64,000 bases of DNA from Serratia inhibens (GCF_003591175.1 NZ_QYYG01000001.1:62001-126000), one strand, 5' to 3'; counted from the first letter of the stretch, positions 48,762 through 58,475 are shown. Program-made: numbers and translations. The notes: generated by a model from the letters alone, not told the origin.

Positions 48762-49343
48762 TTATTTCGCCAGCGCCCAGGCCAGAGTTTGCTCAAGCAA
48801 ACGCGCGCCGTGGGTGGTGAGGATCGATTCCGGATGGAACTGGAAACCGCATACGCGATGCCGGTCATTACGTACTGCCATCACCATGTCGCCAAAGCGA
48901 GCGTTAACGGTGAGTTCGGCCGGGATATTGCTGCCGACCAGTGAATGGTAACGAGCCACCGGCAGCGGGTTCACCATACCGGCAAACATGCCTTCGCCAT
49001 CGTGGCTGATGGCCGAGGCTTTGCCGTGCAGGATCTCGCCCGCCTGGCCGACGTGGCCACCGTAAGCTTCCACGATCGCCTGGTGCCCCAGACAGATACC
49101 GATAATCGGCAACTGGCCGCGCAGGCGTTGCAGCAGTTCCGGCATGCAGCCGGCTTCGGACGGCGTTCCCGGGCCCGGTGACAGCATCAGCACCGGTTGC
49201 TCCATTTGTTGCAGACGCTCGATAATCATGTCTGCGGAAATCTGGTTGCGGTAAATCACCACCTGGTGGCCGCTGGCACGCAGCTGATCGACCAGGTTAT
49301 AGGTAAAGGAATCAACGTTATCGAGCAGTAAGATATCGGCCAT
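48762..49343 (-). CDS. trpG: anthranilate synthase glutamine amidotransferase component
   Basis: Provides ammonia from glutamine to TrpE. 193 residues with class I GATase motifs: nucleophile Cys in [18 protein letters not shown] and the His-x-Glu of [10 protein letters not shown]. Start ATG overlaps the trpE stop (TGATG), coupling the two subunits. A 14-base gap separates it from trpD. Confidence 0.97.
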   Translation of the reverse strand: MADILLLDNVDSFTYNLVDQLRASGHQVVIYRNQISADMIIERLQQMEQPVLMLSPGPGTPSEAGCMPELLQRLRGQLPIIGICLGHQAIVEAYGGHVGQAGEILHGKASAISHDGEGMFAGMVNPLPVARYHSLVGSNIPAELTVNARFGDMVMAVRNDRHRVCGFQFHPESILTTHGARLLEQTLAWALAK

Positions 49344-50905
49344 CAGAACACCTCCTTGGCTTGGTGCGCGCTGGCAATGGCACGCAGCACGGCACGTGCC
49401 TTATTACGGGTTTCATCGGCTTCCGCCTGAGGAACAGAATCCAGCACCACGCCGGCGCCGGCTTGCACGGTGGCGATACCGTCTTCAACATACGCGGAGC
49501 GGATGACAATACAGGTATCCAGATCGCCGCTGGCGGTGAAATAGCCCACTGCGCCGCCGTAGCTGCCGCGACGGGAGCCCTCTGAGGCGGCGATCAATTG
49601 CATGGCGCGAACCTTGGGCGCTCCGCTCAGGGTCCCCATGTTCATGCAGGCCTGGTAGGCGTGCAACACGTCAAGGTCTGCGCGCAAGGTGCCGATCACC
49701 CGGGAAACCAGGTGCATCACGAAAGAGTAGCGATCCACTTTGGTCAGGTCCGCCACGTAGCGGCTGCCGGCCTGGCAGATGCGCGCCAGATCGTTACGCG
49801 CCAGATCGACCAGCATCAGATGCTCGGCCAGTTCTTTGTGGTCGGTGCGCATTTCCAATTCGATGCGGCTGTCGAGATCCAGATCCAGAGAGCCATCGGC
49901 GCGGCGCCCACGCGGGCGGGTACCGGCGATAGGGTAAATTTCGATCTGGCGGTTGCCGGCGTCGTATTTCAACGCGCTTTCCGGAGAGGCGCCGAACAGC
50001 GTGAATTCGTCGTCCTGCATAAAGAACATGTAAGGGCTTGGGTTGCTGTCTTTCAACGTTTGATAGGCCGCCAGCGGTGCCGGGCATGGCAGAGAGAAGC
50101 GGCGTGATGGCACCACCTGGAAAATCTCGCCCTGGCGAATGGCCTGCTGCAGCTCGCTGACCACGGCGCTGTATTCCTCATCGGTCTGGTTGCAGCTCAA
50201 CTGCATGTTTTCCAGCTTCTGGTGCGGAATGGGTTGCGGGGTCTGCTTCAACTGGGTCTGCAACTGCTCAAGACGCTGCTGCAGGCGCTGTTCTTCCGCC
50301 GTGTCGGCGGTAAACACGCTGGCTTGCAGGCGGGCGACGCCGCGCTGGTGGTCCAGCACCAGCAGGGTTTCCGCCAGGTAGAAGCAGAAGTCCGGGCAAC
50401 GTTGATCCTGGCGCAGTGCCGGCAGATTTTCGAAACCGGCGACCAGGTCATAGGCAAACAGGCCGCCGAGCATGACCGCTTCACGTTCGTCAGCCGGGGC
50501 GTCAACCAGTGTCAGCAGAGTGCGCAACGCGTCAAATACTGACAGCGAGCGCAGACGGGCATCTTCATCCTGCACTGCATCAATGGCCGGGAAGGTCAGT
50601 TCGCGGCCGTTTGGGCGAGCCTGAATCTGCACTTCGGCCGGCAGCGCTTCATCGAGCAGCGGCAGCATCGCCGCGCCGTTGGCGGTCAGCGCCTGCAACG
50701 TGACGCTGCGACCCAGTGCGGTGATGCGCAGGGCGCTGTCGATCACCAACAGGCTCTGGAGGTTCTGCTTGCTGTTTATCTCGGCAGACTCCAGCAGCAG
50801 GGTGGCCGGGCGTGCGCCGCACAACTGGTGGAAAATGGTAGTAGGATCGCCCCGGTAGCGGGTTTCCGCCTTCAGCAGTGTGAGTTGTGGTTTGATGTTC
50901 ATCAT
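49343..50905 (-). CDS. trpE: anthranilate synthase component I
   Basis: Makes anthranilate from chorismate. 520 residues. The feedback site LLESAEI near residue 39 and the catalytic region [14 protein letters not shown]...[18 protein letters not shown] are intact, so tryptophan inhibition is expected. ATG at 50905 (a second at 50902). First structural gene after the leader. Confidence 0.98.
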   Translation of the reverse strand: MMNIKPQLTLLKAETRYRGDPTTIFHQLCGARPATLLLESAEINSKQNLQSLLVIDSALRITALGRSVTLQALTANGAAMLPLLDEALPAEVQIQARPNGRELTFPAIDAVQDEDARLRSLSVFDALRTLLTLVDAPADEREAVMLGGLFAYDLVAGFENLPALRQDQRCPDFCFYLAETLLVLDHQRGVARLQASVFTADTAEEQRLQQRLEQLQTQLKQTPQPIPHQKLENMQLSCNQTDEEYSAVVSELQQAIRQGEIFQVVPSRRFSLPCPAPLAAYQTLKDSNPSPYMFFMQDDEFTLFGASPESALKYDAGNRQIEIYPIAGTRPRGRRADGSLDLDLDSRIELEMRTDHKELAEHLMLVDLARNDLARICQAGSRYVADLTKVDRYSFVMHLVSRVIGTLRADLDVLHAYQACMNMGTLSGAPKVRAMQLIAASEGSRRGSYGGAVGYFTASGDLDTCIVIRSAYVEDGIATVQAGAGVVLDSVPQAEADETRNKARAVLRAIASAHQAKEVF

Positions 50906-50931
50906 GGGTGGTTCCAGTTAGATTTTGTCCA

Positions 50932-50959
50932 TAAAAAAGCCCGCATTACCAGCGGGCTT
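50932..50959 (-). terminator. trp attenuator terminator
   Basis: On the minus strand AGCCCGC TGGTAAT GCGGGCT followed by T6, between trpL and trpE. The alternative antiterminator would pair the CTGCAGATTCCC-type upstream segment with the first arm; ribosome stalling at the two Trp codons of trpL decides between them. Confidence 0.9.
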
Positions 50960-50995
50960 AGGGAATCTGCAGTGTCAGATGACAGGTATGCGTGA

Positions 50996-51055
50996 TTACA
51001 CCGCCCGCGAAAGGGAAGTACGCCACCAACGAAGAAGAGAAGTTTGCTTATTCAT
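50996..51055 (-). CDS. trpL: trp operon leader peptide
   Basis: 19 residues, MNKQTSLLRWWRTSLSRAV, with the tandem Trp codons that sense charged tRNA-Trp. ATG 51055 is preceded by GAGAGAG. The C-terminal WWRTSL-RAV block agrees with the S. marcescens leader as I recall it, while residues 3-9 differ. Too short for routine gene calling. Confidence 0.9.
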   Translation of the reverse strand: MNKQTSLLRWWRTSLSRAV

Positions 51056-51105
51056 TTCTGTGCTCTCTCGATTATCATCCAACCAGGGAATGCCCCTGAA
51101 CTTGT

Positions 51106-51139
51106 GTACTAGTTAACTGGTTCGAAGGAATAAAGTCAA
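51106..51139 (-). promoter_or_regulatory. trp promoter with TrpR operator
   Basis: On the minus strand TTGACT (51134-51139), 17 bases, TTAACT (51111-51116). The operator GTACTAGTTAACTGGTTC (51106-51123, as read on the plus strand) overlaps the -10 and differs by one base from the symmetric E. coli operator core. Repression by TrpR-tryptophan. Confidence 0.9.
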
Positions 51140-51276
51140 CCCTCTTTTTACACAATGTTTTAGCGGCAAGCGTGAGTTATTTTCATCAGGGCGGAAGTGC
51201 GCAATCCAGAATAGATTTCCGTCCGGCCGACGATCGCGGGTATGATAGAAGGCCAAGCCATTGCCGGATATTTCTT

Positions 51277-52164
51277 TTGACAGACAGCAACCCCCAGCCT
51301 TCCGCGTTTACCCTTTACGACCTCCACAGCCATACCACCGCCTCCGACGGCTATCTGACGCCGGCGCAGCTGGTGCAGCGGGCGGTTGAAATGCGGGTTG
51401 GCGTATTGGCCATCACCGACCACGACACCACCGATGGGCTGGCCGCCGCCGCCGCCACGATTGCCGAGCTGTCGCTGCCATTGCAACTGGTGAACGGGGT
51501 AGAAATCTCTACGCTGTGGGAAAACCACGAGATTCATATTGTTGGTCTGGGGATTGATATTACCCATCCGGCGATGGTGCAACTATTGGCCGAACAAAGT
51601 GAACGTCGTAACCTGCGGGCGCAGGAAATTGGCGTTCGGCTGGCAAAGGCGCGTATCGATGGTGCCTTCGAAGGCGCGCAAAAGCTGGCGGACGGCGGAG
51701 CGGTGACCCGCGGGCACTTTGCACGTTATCTGGTGCAGATCGGCGTTGCCGACAACATGGCGCAGGTGTTCAAGAAATATCTGGCCAAGGGCAAAACCGG
51801 TTACGTTCCGCCACAGTGGTGTACAATAGAACAAGCCATTGATGTGATTCATCAATCTGGCGGGCAGGCGGTGATCGCGCATCCGGGCCGTTACGATCTG
51901 ACGGCTAAATGGTTGAAGCGGCTGTTTGCGCATTTTGCCGAACACGGCGGCGACGCGATGGAAGTGGCCCAGTGCCAGCAAGCACCGCATGAGCGTTCGC
52001 AACTGGCGAAGTACGCGCAAGAGTATCAATTACTGGCGTCGCAGGGGTCGGATTTTCATCAGCCCTGCTCGTGGATCGAACTGGGCCGTAAACTGTGGTT
52101 ACCCGGTGGCGTTGAGCCGGTGTGGCGTGACTGGCCGGAGCCGCAGCAGGCCGCAGTATATTGA
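51277..52164 (+). CDS. yciV: PHP-domain 5'-3' exoribonuclease/3',5'-nucleotide phosphatase YciV (RNase AM)
   Basis: Matches E. coli YciV, reported to hydrolyse 3',5'-bisphosphonucleotides and to trim rRNA 5' ends. PHP metal motifs: [29 protein letters not shown] and GSDFHQP. The start is most likely TTG 51277 (reading [20 protein letters not shown], 295 residues against 293 in E. coli). A GTG at 51172 would add 35 residues across the trp promoter side and looks unlikely. Divergent from trpL. Confidence 0.93.
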   Translation: MTDSNPQPSAFTLYDLHSHTTASDGYLTPAQLVQRAVEMRVGVLAITDHDTTDGLAAAAATIAELSLPLQLVNGVEISTLWENHEIHIVGLGIDITHPAMVQLLAEQSERRNLRAQEIGVRLAKARIDGAFEGAQKLADGGAVTRGHFARYLVQIGVADNMAQVFKKYLAKGKTGYVPPQWCTIEQAIDVIHQSGGQAVIAHPGRYDLTAKWLKRLFAHFAEHGGDAMEVAQCQQAPHERSQLAKYAQEYQLLASQGSDFHQPCSWIELGRKLWLPGGVEPVWRDWPEPQQAAVY

Positions 52165-52212
52165 TTTAACGTGGGCGGAGGCGCCTGCGTGCATCATTTT
52201 TAGGAGCAAGTC

Positions 52213-52833
52213 ATGAGTCAGCTTTTTTATATTCATCCAGATAATCCTCAACCGCGTCTGATCAACCAGGCGGTGGACGTGCTGCGCAAAGGCGGGGTGA
52301 TTGTTTACCCCACCGATTCCGGTTACGCGCTGGGCTGCAAGCTGGAAGAAAAATCGGCTATGGAACGTATTTGCCGTATTCGCCAGTTGGACGGTAACCA
52401 CAACTTTACGCTGGTGTGCCGCGATTTGTCCGAACTCTCTACTTATGCCTATGTCGACAATACCGCATTCCGTTTGATCAAAAACAACACGCCGGGCAAT
52501 TACACCTTCATCCTGAAGGCGACCAAAGAAGTGCCACGCCGCCTGATGAATGACAAACGTAAAACCATCGGTCTGCGCGTACCTTCGAACCCGATTGCGC
52601 TGGCGCTGTTGGAAGTGCTGAACGAGCCGATGATGTCGACCACGCTGATGTTGCCGGGTAACGATTTCGCCGAGTCCGATCCGGAAGAGATCAGCGATCA
52701 TCTGGGCAAACAGGTAGACCTGGTGATCCACGGCGGTTTCCTGGGCCAGCAGCCGACCACTGTGATTGATCTGACTGAGTCGGCGCCAGAGGTGGTCCGC
52801 GAAGGTGCGGGCGACACAACGCCTTTCCGTTGA
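52213..52833 (+). CDS. yciO: YciO, Sua5/YrdC-family protein
   Basis: 206 residues, same length as E. coli YciO. Shares the threonylcarbamoyl-AMP synthase fold, with GGVIVYPTDSGYALGC and STTLMLPG. YciO itself is a paralog of TsaC with weak activity in tRNA t6A synthesis, and its role is still debated. GGAGCAAGTC ribosome site. Follows yciV as in E. coli. Confidence 0.95.
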   Translation: MSQLFYIHPDNPQPRLINQAVDVLRKGGVIVYPTDSGYALGCKLEEKSAMERICRIRQLDGNHNFTLVCRDLSELSTYAYVDNTAFRLIKNNTPGNYTFILKATKEVPRRLMNDKRKTIGLRVPSNPIALALLEVLNEPMMSTTLMLPGNDFAESDPEEISDHLGKQVDLVIHGGFLGQQPTTVIDLTESAPEVVREGAGDTTPFR

Positions 52834-52947
52834 TCTCATCGCTGCGGCGGTTGCTCATTTTCTGAAAAGTGGCTGAAACGACGTCATTTATCGTGAAAGC
52901 CGCTATTCTACAGTATCGAAAACTGAAAATAGGCAGGATGCGTAGCG

Positions 52948-53307
52948 ATGATTAAACGGGGTTCTCTTTTAGCGGTCTTATTGTTTTCTTCTGTGGCCAA
53001 TGCCGGTTTTTATTCCGGCAACGCTTTGCTGTCTGAAACCGGCGGCTATGTGAAAAATAAAAATGGGGCGGCTACCGTTGCCGAGGCGTTGGATGGCGGG
53101 CTGTTTATGGGGTATGTGGCCGGCGTTTTTGACACCTATTCGATGCAGGGCAATCGCAATATTTGCCCGGACGCCGGCATGAGCGTAGGTATGGCTTCTG
53201 ACGCAGTACTGCATTATTTAAATGAACATCCGGAACAGCTGCACTATTCTGCACCTTCAGTGATCATGCTGGCATTAACCGCTGCTTATCCTTGTGAAAG
53301 ACACTAA
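52948..53307 (+). CDS. Rap1a/Tai-family-like periplasmic protein
   Basis: A 119-residue secreted protein: signal peptide MIKRGSLLAVLLFSSVANA, then GNALLSETGGYV, GLFMGYVAGVFDTY, a central CPDAG and a C-terminal ALTAAYPC. These are the features of the Rap1a/Tai family, which includes the immunity proteins of Serratia type VI amidase effectors (Ssp1/Ssp2). No amidase effector gene is adjacent, so it may be an orphan immunity gene or a family member with another periplasmic role. The first of the usual family cysteines, near the N-terminus, is not visible. Confidence 0.7.
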   Translation: MIKRGSLLAVLLFSSVANAGFYSGNALLSETGGYVKNKNGAATVAEALDGGLFMGYVAGVFDTYSMQGNRNICPDAGMSVGMASDAVLHYLNEHPEQLHYSAPSVIMLALTAAYPCERH

Positions 53308-53415
53308 ATCTGTTCATTTGGTGCGTATTTTTTCATTAGGTGCGCCCCTCGTTTTTTAGCACGTTCTTCAATAGATTAGATCGCCAAACGCTGTCAGTTT
53401 ACTTCCTGTGCACAA

Positions 53416-53438
53416 GTCCTCTTAACTGTTTTGAGGAC
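53416..53438 (+). promoter_or_regulatory. hairpin in leader of the alpha/beta hydrolase gene
   Basis: GTCCTC TTAACTGTTTT GAGGAC, 20 bases before the hydrolase ATG. Could end transcription from the upstream gene weakly or lie in the leader. Confidence 0.35.
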
Positions 53439-53458
53439 GTGACGCTTCAGGAGGCAAA

Positions 53459-54256
53459 ATGACAGCGTTTCACTTTGGTACCCACTCTCTCGATTATCAT
53501 GACTTCGGCTCAGGTCCGCTGACGCTGGTCTTGCTGCCCGGCTGGTGTGAGCCAAAAACGGTATTTGACCCCTTTTGCATGCTGGCGAGTGAGCGTTACC
53601 GGGTGATTAGCCTCGACTGGCGCGGCCAGGGGCTGTCTTCCCGCGAGGCTGCGCTTTCGCTTGGCGCCGAAGATCTGCTGGAGGACGTCCATCATCTGCT
53701 GACTGCGCTGCAGGTGGATAATTTTGTGACGCTTTCGGTGGCTCACGCCAGCTGGATTGCCGTCGCGCTGGCAGAGCTTATGCCGCAGCAGGTCAAGGGC
53801 CAGGTCTTTCTCGATTGGATCATGACGCAGCCGGTGCCGGCATTTTTCCAGTCGGTACAGCAAATGCAAGGGTCCGAACAATGGCTGGCGGCACGCGATG
53901 CGCTGTTTGCGTTCTGGCAGGGCGGTCTTGATCATCCGCGAGTGAAACATCACCTGACCGTTGAAATGGCCCGCGAGGATTTCCGCGTCTGGCAGGCCGC
54001 CGGCGTGGCGATAGAGCAAGCTTACCGACAATATCAATCGCCGCTTAACCGGTTGGGCGAATTAAATTCTCCCCCGGCTTGTCGGCATATTTACTCGCTG
54101 GATCGCGATGAAAATTATCTGGAGCAACAGCGGGCGTTTGCTGCCGAATATCCGTTTTTCTCGGTAGTGCGACTGGAGCATGCCCGAACGCACCTGGGGA
54201 TCCTTGAGCGGCCTGATGAAGTGTATCGGGCGGTGGTTAACTTTCTTGGCGATTAA
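53459..54256 (+). CDS. alpha/beta hydrolase resembling cofactor-free 2,4-dioxygenases (Hod/Qdo)
   Basis: 265 residues with an alpha/beta hydrolase fold. Compared with Hod (1H-3-hydroxy-4-oxoquinaldine 2,4-dioxygenase) from memory, several blocks align: LPGWCEPKTVF, SLDWRGQG, FLDWIMTQPVPAFFQ, HIYSLDRDENYLEQQRAFAAE and HARTHLGILERPDEV. The nucleophile position is alanine (Ala95 in SVAHASW), while the Asp119 and His245 that match the Hod Asp/His dyad are kept. Hod-type enzymes need the His/Asp pair and not a nucleophilic Ser. It has its own AGGAGG site. Substrate unknown; an ordinary hydrolase is unlikely given the alanine. Confidence 0.7.
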   Translation: MTAFHFGTHSLDYHDFGSGPLTLVLLPGWCEPKTVFDPFCMLASERYRVISLDWRGQGLSSREAALSLGAEDLLEDVHHLLTALQVDNFVTLSVAHASWIAVALAELMPQQVKGQVFLDWIMTQPVPAFFQSVQQMQGSEQWLAARDALFAFWQGGLDHPRVKHHLTVEMAREDFRVWQAAGVAIEQAYRQYQSPLNRLGELNSPPACRHIYSLDRDENYLEQQRAFAAEYPFFSVVRLEHARTHLGILERPDEVYRAVVNFLGD

Positions 54257-54465
54257 TCTTCTTTCTTGCTTTGACCTAATGCGGGCAAGAGCTCGCGGTT
54301 AACAGATTTCGATAATCGGCCGGGTAATAAAGTGGGTTCCAACCCTATTGAAAGCCTGTATAATGCGCGGTTCGATCCAAGTAAACGTATTGTTACCGCT
54401 GTGGTGCCTGTCGCCGCAGCGGTCATCCCCCCGACGCCTGTGAAGGCGACACTAGAGGTTGCTCA

Positions 54466-55362
54466 ATGAGCGAAAAGTTACAAAAAGTTTTAGCGCGCGC
54501 CGGCCATGGTTCGCGTCGTGAAATCGAAACCATAATTGAAGCCGGCCGCGTCAGCGTTGACGGTAAAATTGCCAAACTGGGCGATCGCGTTGAAGTGACT
54601 GCGGCGATGAAAATTCGCCTGGATGGTCACGTGCTTTCAATTAAAGAATCCGAAGAAACGGTTTGCCGCGTGCTGGCTTATTACAAGCCGGAAGGTGAAC
54701 TCTGTACTCGTAGCGATCCTGAAGGCCGCCCGACGGTGTTTGATCGTCTGCCAAAACTGCGTGGTTCTCGCTGGGTAGCGGTAGGGCGTCTGGACGTCAA
54801 TACCTCAGGCCTGCTGTTGTTCACCACCGACGGTGAGCTGGCAAACCGCCTGATGCACCCGAGCCGCGAAGTCGAGCGCGAATACGCAGTGCGCGTATTT
54901 GGCCAGATTGACGATGAAAAAGTGAAGCAACTGAGCAAGGGCGTTCAGTTGGAAGACGGCCCGGCCGCTTTCCGCACCATCACTTTCCAGGGCGGCGAAG
55001 GCATTAACCAGTGGTACAACGTGACGCTGACCGAAGGGCGTAACCGCGAGGTTCGTCGTCTTTGGGAAGCGGTTGGCGTTCAGGTCAGCCGCCTGATCCG
55101 AGTGCGTTATGGCGATATCGATCTGCCTAAAGGTCTGCCGCGTGGCGGTTGGACCGAGCTGGAACTGCCGGCGATTAACTACCTGCGCGAATTGGTTGAA
55201 CTGAAACCTGAAACCGTCAGCAAGATGCCGGTGGAGCGTGAACGTCGCCGCGTGAAAGCGAATCAAATCCGTCGTGCGGTCAAGCGCCACACCCAGGTGG
55301 CCGGCAGCGGTCGCCGTAGTGCAGTGGGCAGCAAGCCTGGCAAGCCAAGCAAGCGCAGCTAA
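54466..55362 (+). CDS. rluB: 23S rRNA pseudouridine(2605) synthase RluB
   Basis: 298 residues. N-terminal S4 RNA-binding domain ([28 protein letters not shown]) and a pseudouridine synthase domain with the catalytic Asp in [15 protein letters not shown]. The basic C-terminal tail is as in E. coli. A TATAAT is present near 54359 about 100 bases upstream. Confidence 0.97.
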   Translation: MSEKLQKVLARAGHGSRREIETIIEAGRVSVDGKIAKLGDRVEVTAAMKIRLDGHVLSIKESEETVCRVLAYYKPEGELCTRSDPEGRPTVFDRLPKLRGSRWVAVGRLDVNTSGLLLFTTDGELANRLMHPSREVEREYAVRVFGQIDDEKVKQLSKGVQLEDGPAAFRTITFQGGEGINQWYNVTLTEGRNREVRRLWEAVGVQVSRLIRVRYGDIDLPKGLPRGGWTELELPAINYLRELVELKPETVSKMPVERERRRVKANQIRRAVKRHTQVAGSGRRSAVGSKPGKPSKRS

Positions 55363-55367
55363 TCATT

Positions 55368-55400
55368 ACGCCGCAGCTTCTCAGGGCCGCGGCGTTTTCT
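55368..55400. terminator. terminator between rluB and btuR
   Basis: ACGCCGC / GCGGCGT stem followed by TTTCTTTT, between convergent genes. Confidence 0.75.
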
Positions 55401-55405
55401 TTTCG

Positions 55406-55996
55406 TTACCAGTCAATTCCCTTTTGCGCCATGATACCTGCGTCAAACGCGTGTTTTACCGGCCGCATTTCCGTCACCGTATCCGCCATTTCCAACAGAT
55501 CGCGATGGCAGCCACGCCCGGTGATAATCACCGTCTGGTGTGCAGGGCGCTGTCGCAAGGCTTCCAGCAACTCGTCTAACTCAAGATAACCGTAACTGAC
55601 CATATAGGTCAGCTCATCCAACAGCACCAGATCCAGGCTGTTGTCGGCCAGCATGCGTTTGCCGTGTTGCCATACGGCCTGACAGGCTGCGGTATCGCCG
55701 GCTTTATTCTGGGTTTCCCAGGTGAAACCGGTTGCCATTACCTGGAACTCTATCCCGTGCTGCTGCAGCAGGTTTTTTTCCCCGTTCGGCCATTCGCCTT
55801 TGATGAACTGAATGACGGCGGCCTTCATACCGTGGCCGACGGCGCGCGTCACTGTGCCGAACGCCGCAGTAGTTTTGCCTTTACCGTTACCGGTGAACAC
55901 CAGCAGTAAACCTCGTACTTGCTGGGCGGCGGCGATACGAGCGTCGACCTGTTCTTTCAGGCGCTGCTGACGTTGTTGATGGCGGTCTTCGGTCAT
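55406..55996 (-). CDS. btuR: cob(I)yrinic acid a,c-diamide adenosyltransferase
   Basis: Adenosylates cobalamin/corrinoids. 196 residues from ATG 55996, the E. coli length, starting MTEDRHQQRQQRLKEQVD; P-loop VFTGNGKGKTTAAFG and VLLDELTYMVSYGYL. The frame also extends upstream into yciK, but the shorter start fits the family. Thirteen bases after yciK, same operon. Confidence 0.97.
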   Translation of the reverse strand: MTEDRHQQRQQRLKEQVDARIAAAQQVRGLLLVFTGNGKGKTTAAFGTVTRAVGHGMKAAVIQFIKGEWPNGEKNLLQQHGIEFQVMATGFTWETQNKAGDTAACQAVWQHGKRMLADNSLDLVLLDELTYMVSYGYLELDELLEALRQRPAHQTVIITGRGCHRDLLEMADTVTEMRPVKHAFDAGIMAQKGIDW

Positions 55997-56009
55997 GATA
56001 AAGCCTCCT

Positions 56010-56771
56010 TTATTCAGCGGCGCCGGGTTTACGATTGGGTTGAGCATCGAAGCTCATACCGGTTTTGCGGCGGCTGTCATCGCCCATTAAATAGAGGTAA
56101 AGCGGCATAATATCCGCCGGCGTTTTCAGCTTGCTTTTATCTTCATTCGGGAATGCGGATGCGCGCATTTTGGTGTGGGTTCCACCAGGATTGATGCAGT
56201 TTACCCGAAGATGGCGGCTTTTATATTCTTCGGCCAGCACCTGCATCATGCCTTCCGTGGCAAATTTTGACACCGCATAGGCACCCCAGTTGGCCCGGCC
56301 CGTGCGGCCAACGCTGGAGCTGGTAAAGACCAGCGATCCCGCATTGGATTTCAGCAGCAGCGGCAACAGCGCCTGGGTGAGCATAAAGGTCGCGTTGACG
56401 TTGACCTGCATGACTTCGTGCCACATTTCCATCGACAAGTCAGCCATCGGCGCAATATCTCCCAACAGCCCGGCGTTATGCAGCACACCGTCGAGGCGCG
56501 GGATCTGAGTTGCCAGAGCGTCCGCAACTTGTTTGCACTGTTCCTGCGTAGTGTGCAGCAAATCCAGCGTAACGGTGAAGCTTGGCGCGCCTCCCAGTCG
56601 GGCTATCTCGGTTTGTACCTCCCGCAGCTTGCTTTCGGTACGGCCCAGCAGCACCAGTTGTGCACCGAATTTGGCGTAGGTGAGTGCGGCTTCGCGTCCG
56701 ATGCCGTCACCGGCACCGGTGACCAGGATGACTCTTTGTTCCAGCAGATCATGTTTAGGGTGGTAATGCAC
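56010..56771 (-). CDS. yciK: SDR-family oxidoreductase YciK
   Basis: 253 residues, starting at GTG 56771 (MHYHPKHDLLEQRVILVTG) with a GAGG ribosome site; E. coli YciK starts MHYQPKQDLL. NAD(P)-binding TGAGDGIGREA, NAG motif in LHNAGLLGD, and the Ser-Tyr-Lys set in SSSVGRTGRANWGAYAVSKFA. Substrate unknown. Cotranscribed with btuR as in E. coli. Confidence 0.95.
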   Translation of the reverse strand: MHYHPKHDLLEQRVILVTGAGDGIGREAALTYAKFGAQLVLLGRTESKLREVQTEIARLGGAPSFTVTLDLLHTTQEQCKQVADALATQIPRLDGVLHNAGLLGDIAPMADLSMEMWHEVMQVNVNATFMLTQALLPLLLKSNAGSLVFTSSSVGRTGRANWGAYAVSKFATEGMMQVLAEEYKSRHLRVNCINPGGTHTKMRASAFPNEDKSKLKTPADIMPLYLYLMGDDSRRKTGMSFDAQPNRKPGAAE

Positions 56772-57130
56772 AATAATTCCTCGCGCCGTGGTGGCTGTCT
56801 CCCGCTTGCATCGGGGAGTGGTGTGGATTAAGAGGCCCTGGCGGGAGCAAAGGCTCGACCGCATGCAGGATCCCGCAGCGAATTTGGCTCATCATGTTGA
56901 TGAATAATCCGTGTTATATGCCTCAAATGGATCGTATTTTCAATGATTAGGCGGCAGAATCGGCATTCTTTTGTAACAAAAATGGAACAGCGGTGGCTTG
57001 GTTAAGTCAAAAAGCGCCCACATAGTACAGAGGCATCACAAGGAATTATTATTTAGCCACGACAGCCACAGCGTCGGTTGGCTAGAATGAATGAGATCAT
57101 ACTAACAACCTGTAAATAAAGGCGGAATCT
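56772..57130. promoter_or_regulatory. yciK-sohB divergent promoter region
   Basis: About 360 bases between divergent genes. AT-rich around 56900-57120, with the sohB ribosome site GGCGGAA just before GTG 57131. I see no further gene or RNA here. Confidence 0.4.
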
Positions 57131-58177
57131 GTGGAGTTTATATCTGTTTACGGCCTGTTTCTGGCCAAAGTCGCGACGGTAGTGATTGCCATCGCCGCGC
57201 TGGCGTTGCTGGCGGTCAGTATTGGGCAACGCAAGGCCCGGCACAAAGGGGAATTGCAGCTTACCGATCTCGGAGAGCAATATCGGGAGATGCAACGCGA
57301 CATGCGCCTGGCACGGATGGGCGATGCGGAACAAAAGGCCTGGAGCAAACAGTTTAAAAAACAGACCAAAGCCGACGATAAACTGAAAAAACAGCGCGCT
57401 AAGGCCGGTGCGGTTGAAGCGACCAAACCTTGCCTGTATGTGCTCGATTTCAAAGGCAGTATGGATGCCCATGAAGTGACTTCTCTGCGTGAGGAAATCT
57501 CGGCGGTGCTGGCGGTGGCAACGCCGCAGGACGAGGTTCTGCTGCGGTTGGAAAGCCCGGGAGGGGTAGTGCACGGTTATGGCCTGGCGGCATCGCAGTT
57601 GGCCCGCTTGCGCACTGGGGGTATCCGGCTGACGGTAGCGGTAGACAAGGTGGCGGCCAGCGGTGGTTATATGATGGCCTGCGTGGCGGATCGCATCGTC
57701 GCGGCGCCCTTTGCCATCATAGGGTCAATCGGCGTAGTGGCGCAAATCCCCAACTTCCACCGCCTGCTGAAAAAGAACGATATTGATGTGGAACTGCATA
57801 CTGCCGGCCAGTTCAAGCGCACGCTGACGCTGTTTGGTGAAAACACCGAGCAGGGGCGCGAGAAATTCCGGGAAGATCTGAATGAAACCCATGAACTGTT
57901 TAAAGAGTTTGTGCACCAGCAGCGACCTTCGCTCGATATCGACAGCGTGGCGACCGGCGAGCACTGGTTTGGCTCTCAGGCGAAAGATAAAGGGCTGATT
58001 GATGCGATTGGCACCAGTGATGATTTGCTGATCGCCGAAATGGAAAATCACGAAGTGGTCGGGGTGCGCTATGCGCGTCGTAAACGTCTGATGGATCGTT
58101 TTACCGGCAGCGCGGCGGAAAGCGTTGATCGTTTGCTGCTGCGCTGGTGGCAGCGCGGTGAAAAACCGCTGCTTTAA
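57131..58177 (+). CDS. sohB: inner-membrane protease SohB
   Basis: 348 residues, peptidase family S49 (SppA-related). GTG 57131 start (MEFISVYGLFLAKVATVVIA), one N-terminal membrane anchor, basic linker, then the protease domain: LESPGGVVHGYGLA and KVAASGGYMMACVAD with the predicted nucleophilic serine, and the lysine in HTAGQFKRTLTLF. E. coli SohB suppresses degP loss when overproduced. Confidence 0.96.
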   Translation: MEFISVYGLFLAKVATVVIAIAALALLAVSIGQRKARHKGELQLTDLGEQYREMQRDMRLARMGDAEQKAWSKQFKKQTKADDKLKKQRAKAGAVEATKPCLYVLDFKGSMDAHEVTSLREEISAVLAVATPQDEVLLRLESPGGVVHGYGLAASQLARLRTGGIRLTVAVDKVAASGGYMMACVADRIVAAPFAIIGSIGVVAQIPNFHRLLKKNDIDVELHTAGQFKRTLTLFGENTEQGREKFREDLNETHELFKEFVHQQRPSLDIDSVATGEHWFGSQAKDKGLIDAIGTSDDLLIAEMENHEVVGVRYARRKRLMDRFTGSAAESVDRLLLRWWQRGEKPLL

Positions 58178-58196
58178 GCGCTTTGATTAAACACCT

Positions 58197-58221
58197 CGGG
58201 GGCTAAAACCCCCGTTTTTTT
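58197..58221. terminator. terminator between sohB and yciN
   Basis: CGGGGG CTAAAA CCCCCG T7, in the sohB direction, between convergent genes. Confidence 0.9.
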
Positions 58222-58223
58222 GC

Positions 58224-58475
58224 TTAGTCAGCCAAATGATATTTTTCGGAAAGCACGTGGGCCAAATGTTTAAACATATTAAATACTGCAGTGGTTTTTA
58301 CCGTAGGTAATCCATCCTGATCCAAAAAGAATTCGCCACGGAAAACTAAAACGCTGCCTTTTTGTTCAACATCGTTAGCCACCATGCCCTGCAGATAATC
58401 GCTATGCTGCCGAATAATGTTATTTGCTTCTTGCAGCAGGGCCTCGCGGCCAATGGGGGTGGTATTAATGCGCAT
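58224..58475 (-). CDS. yciN: YciN family protein
   Basis: 83 residues, start [24 protein letters not shown], same length as E. coli YciN, DUF2498. Function unknown. Between sohB and topA as in E. coli. Confidence 0.95.
   Translation of the reverse strand: MRINTTPIGREALLQEANNIIRQHSDYLQGMVANDVEQKGSVLVFRGEFFLDQDGLPTVKTTAVFNMFKHLAHVLSEKYHLAD

Noticed and set aside
51172..51276. GTG 51172 as the yciV start
   Set aside because: It adds 35 residues without family similarity; TTG 51277 gives the E. coli-like N-terminus and length.
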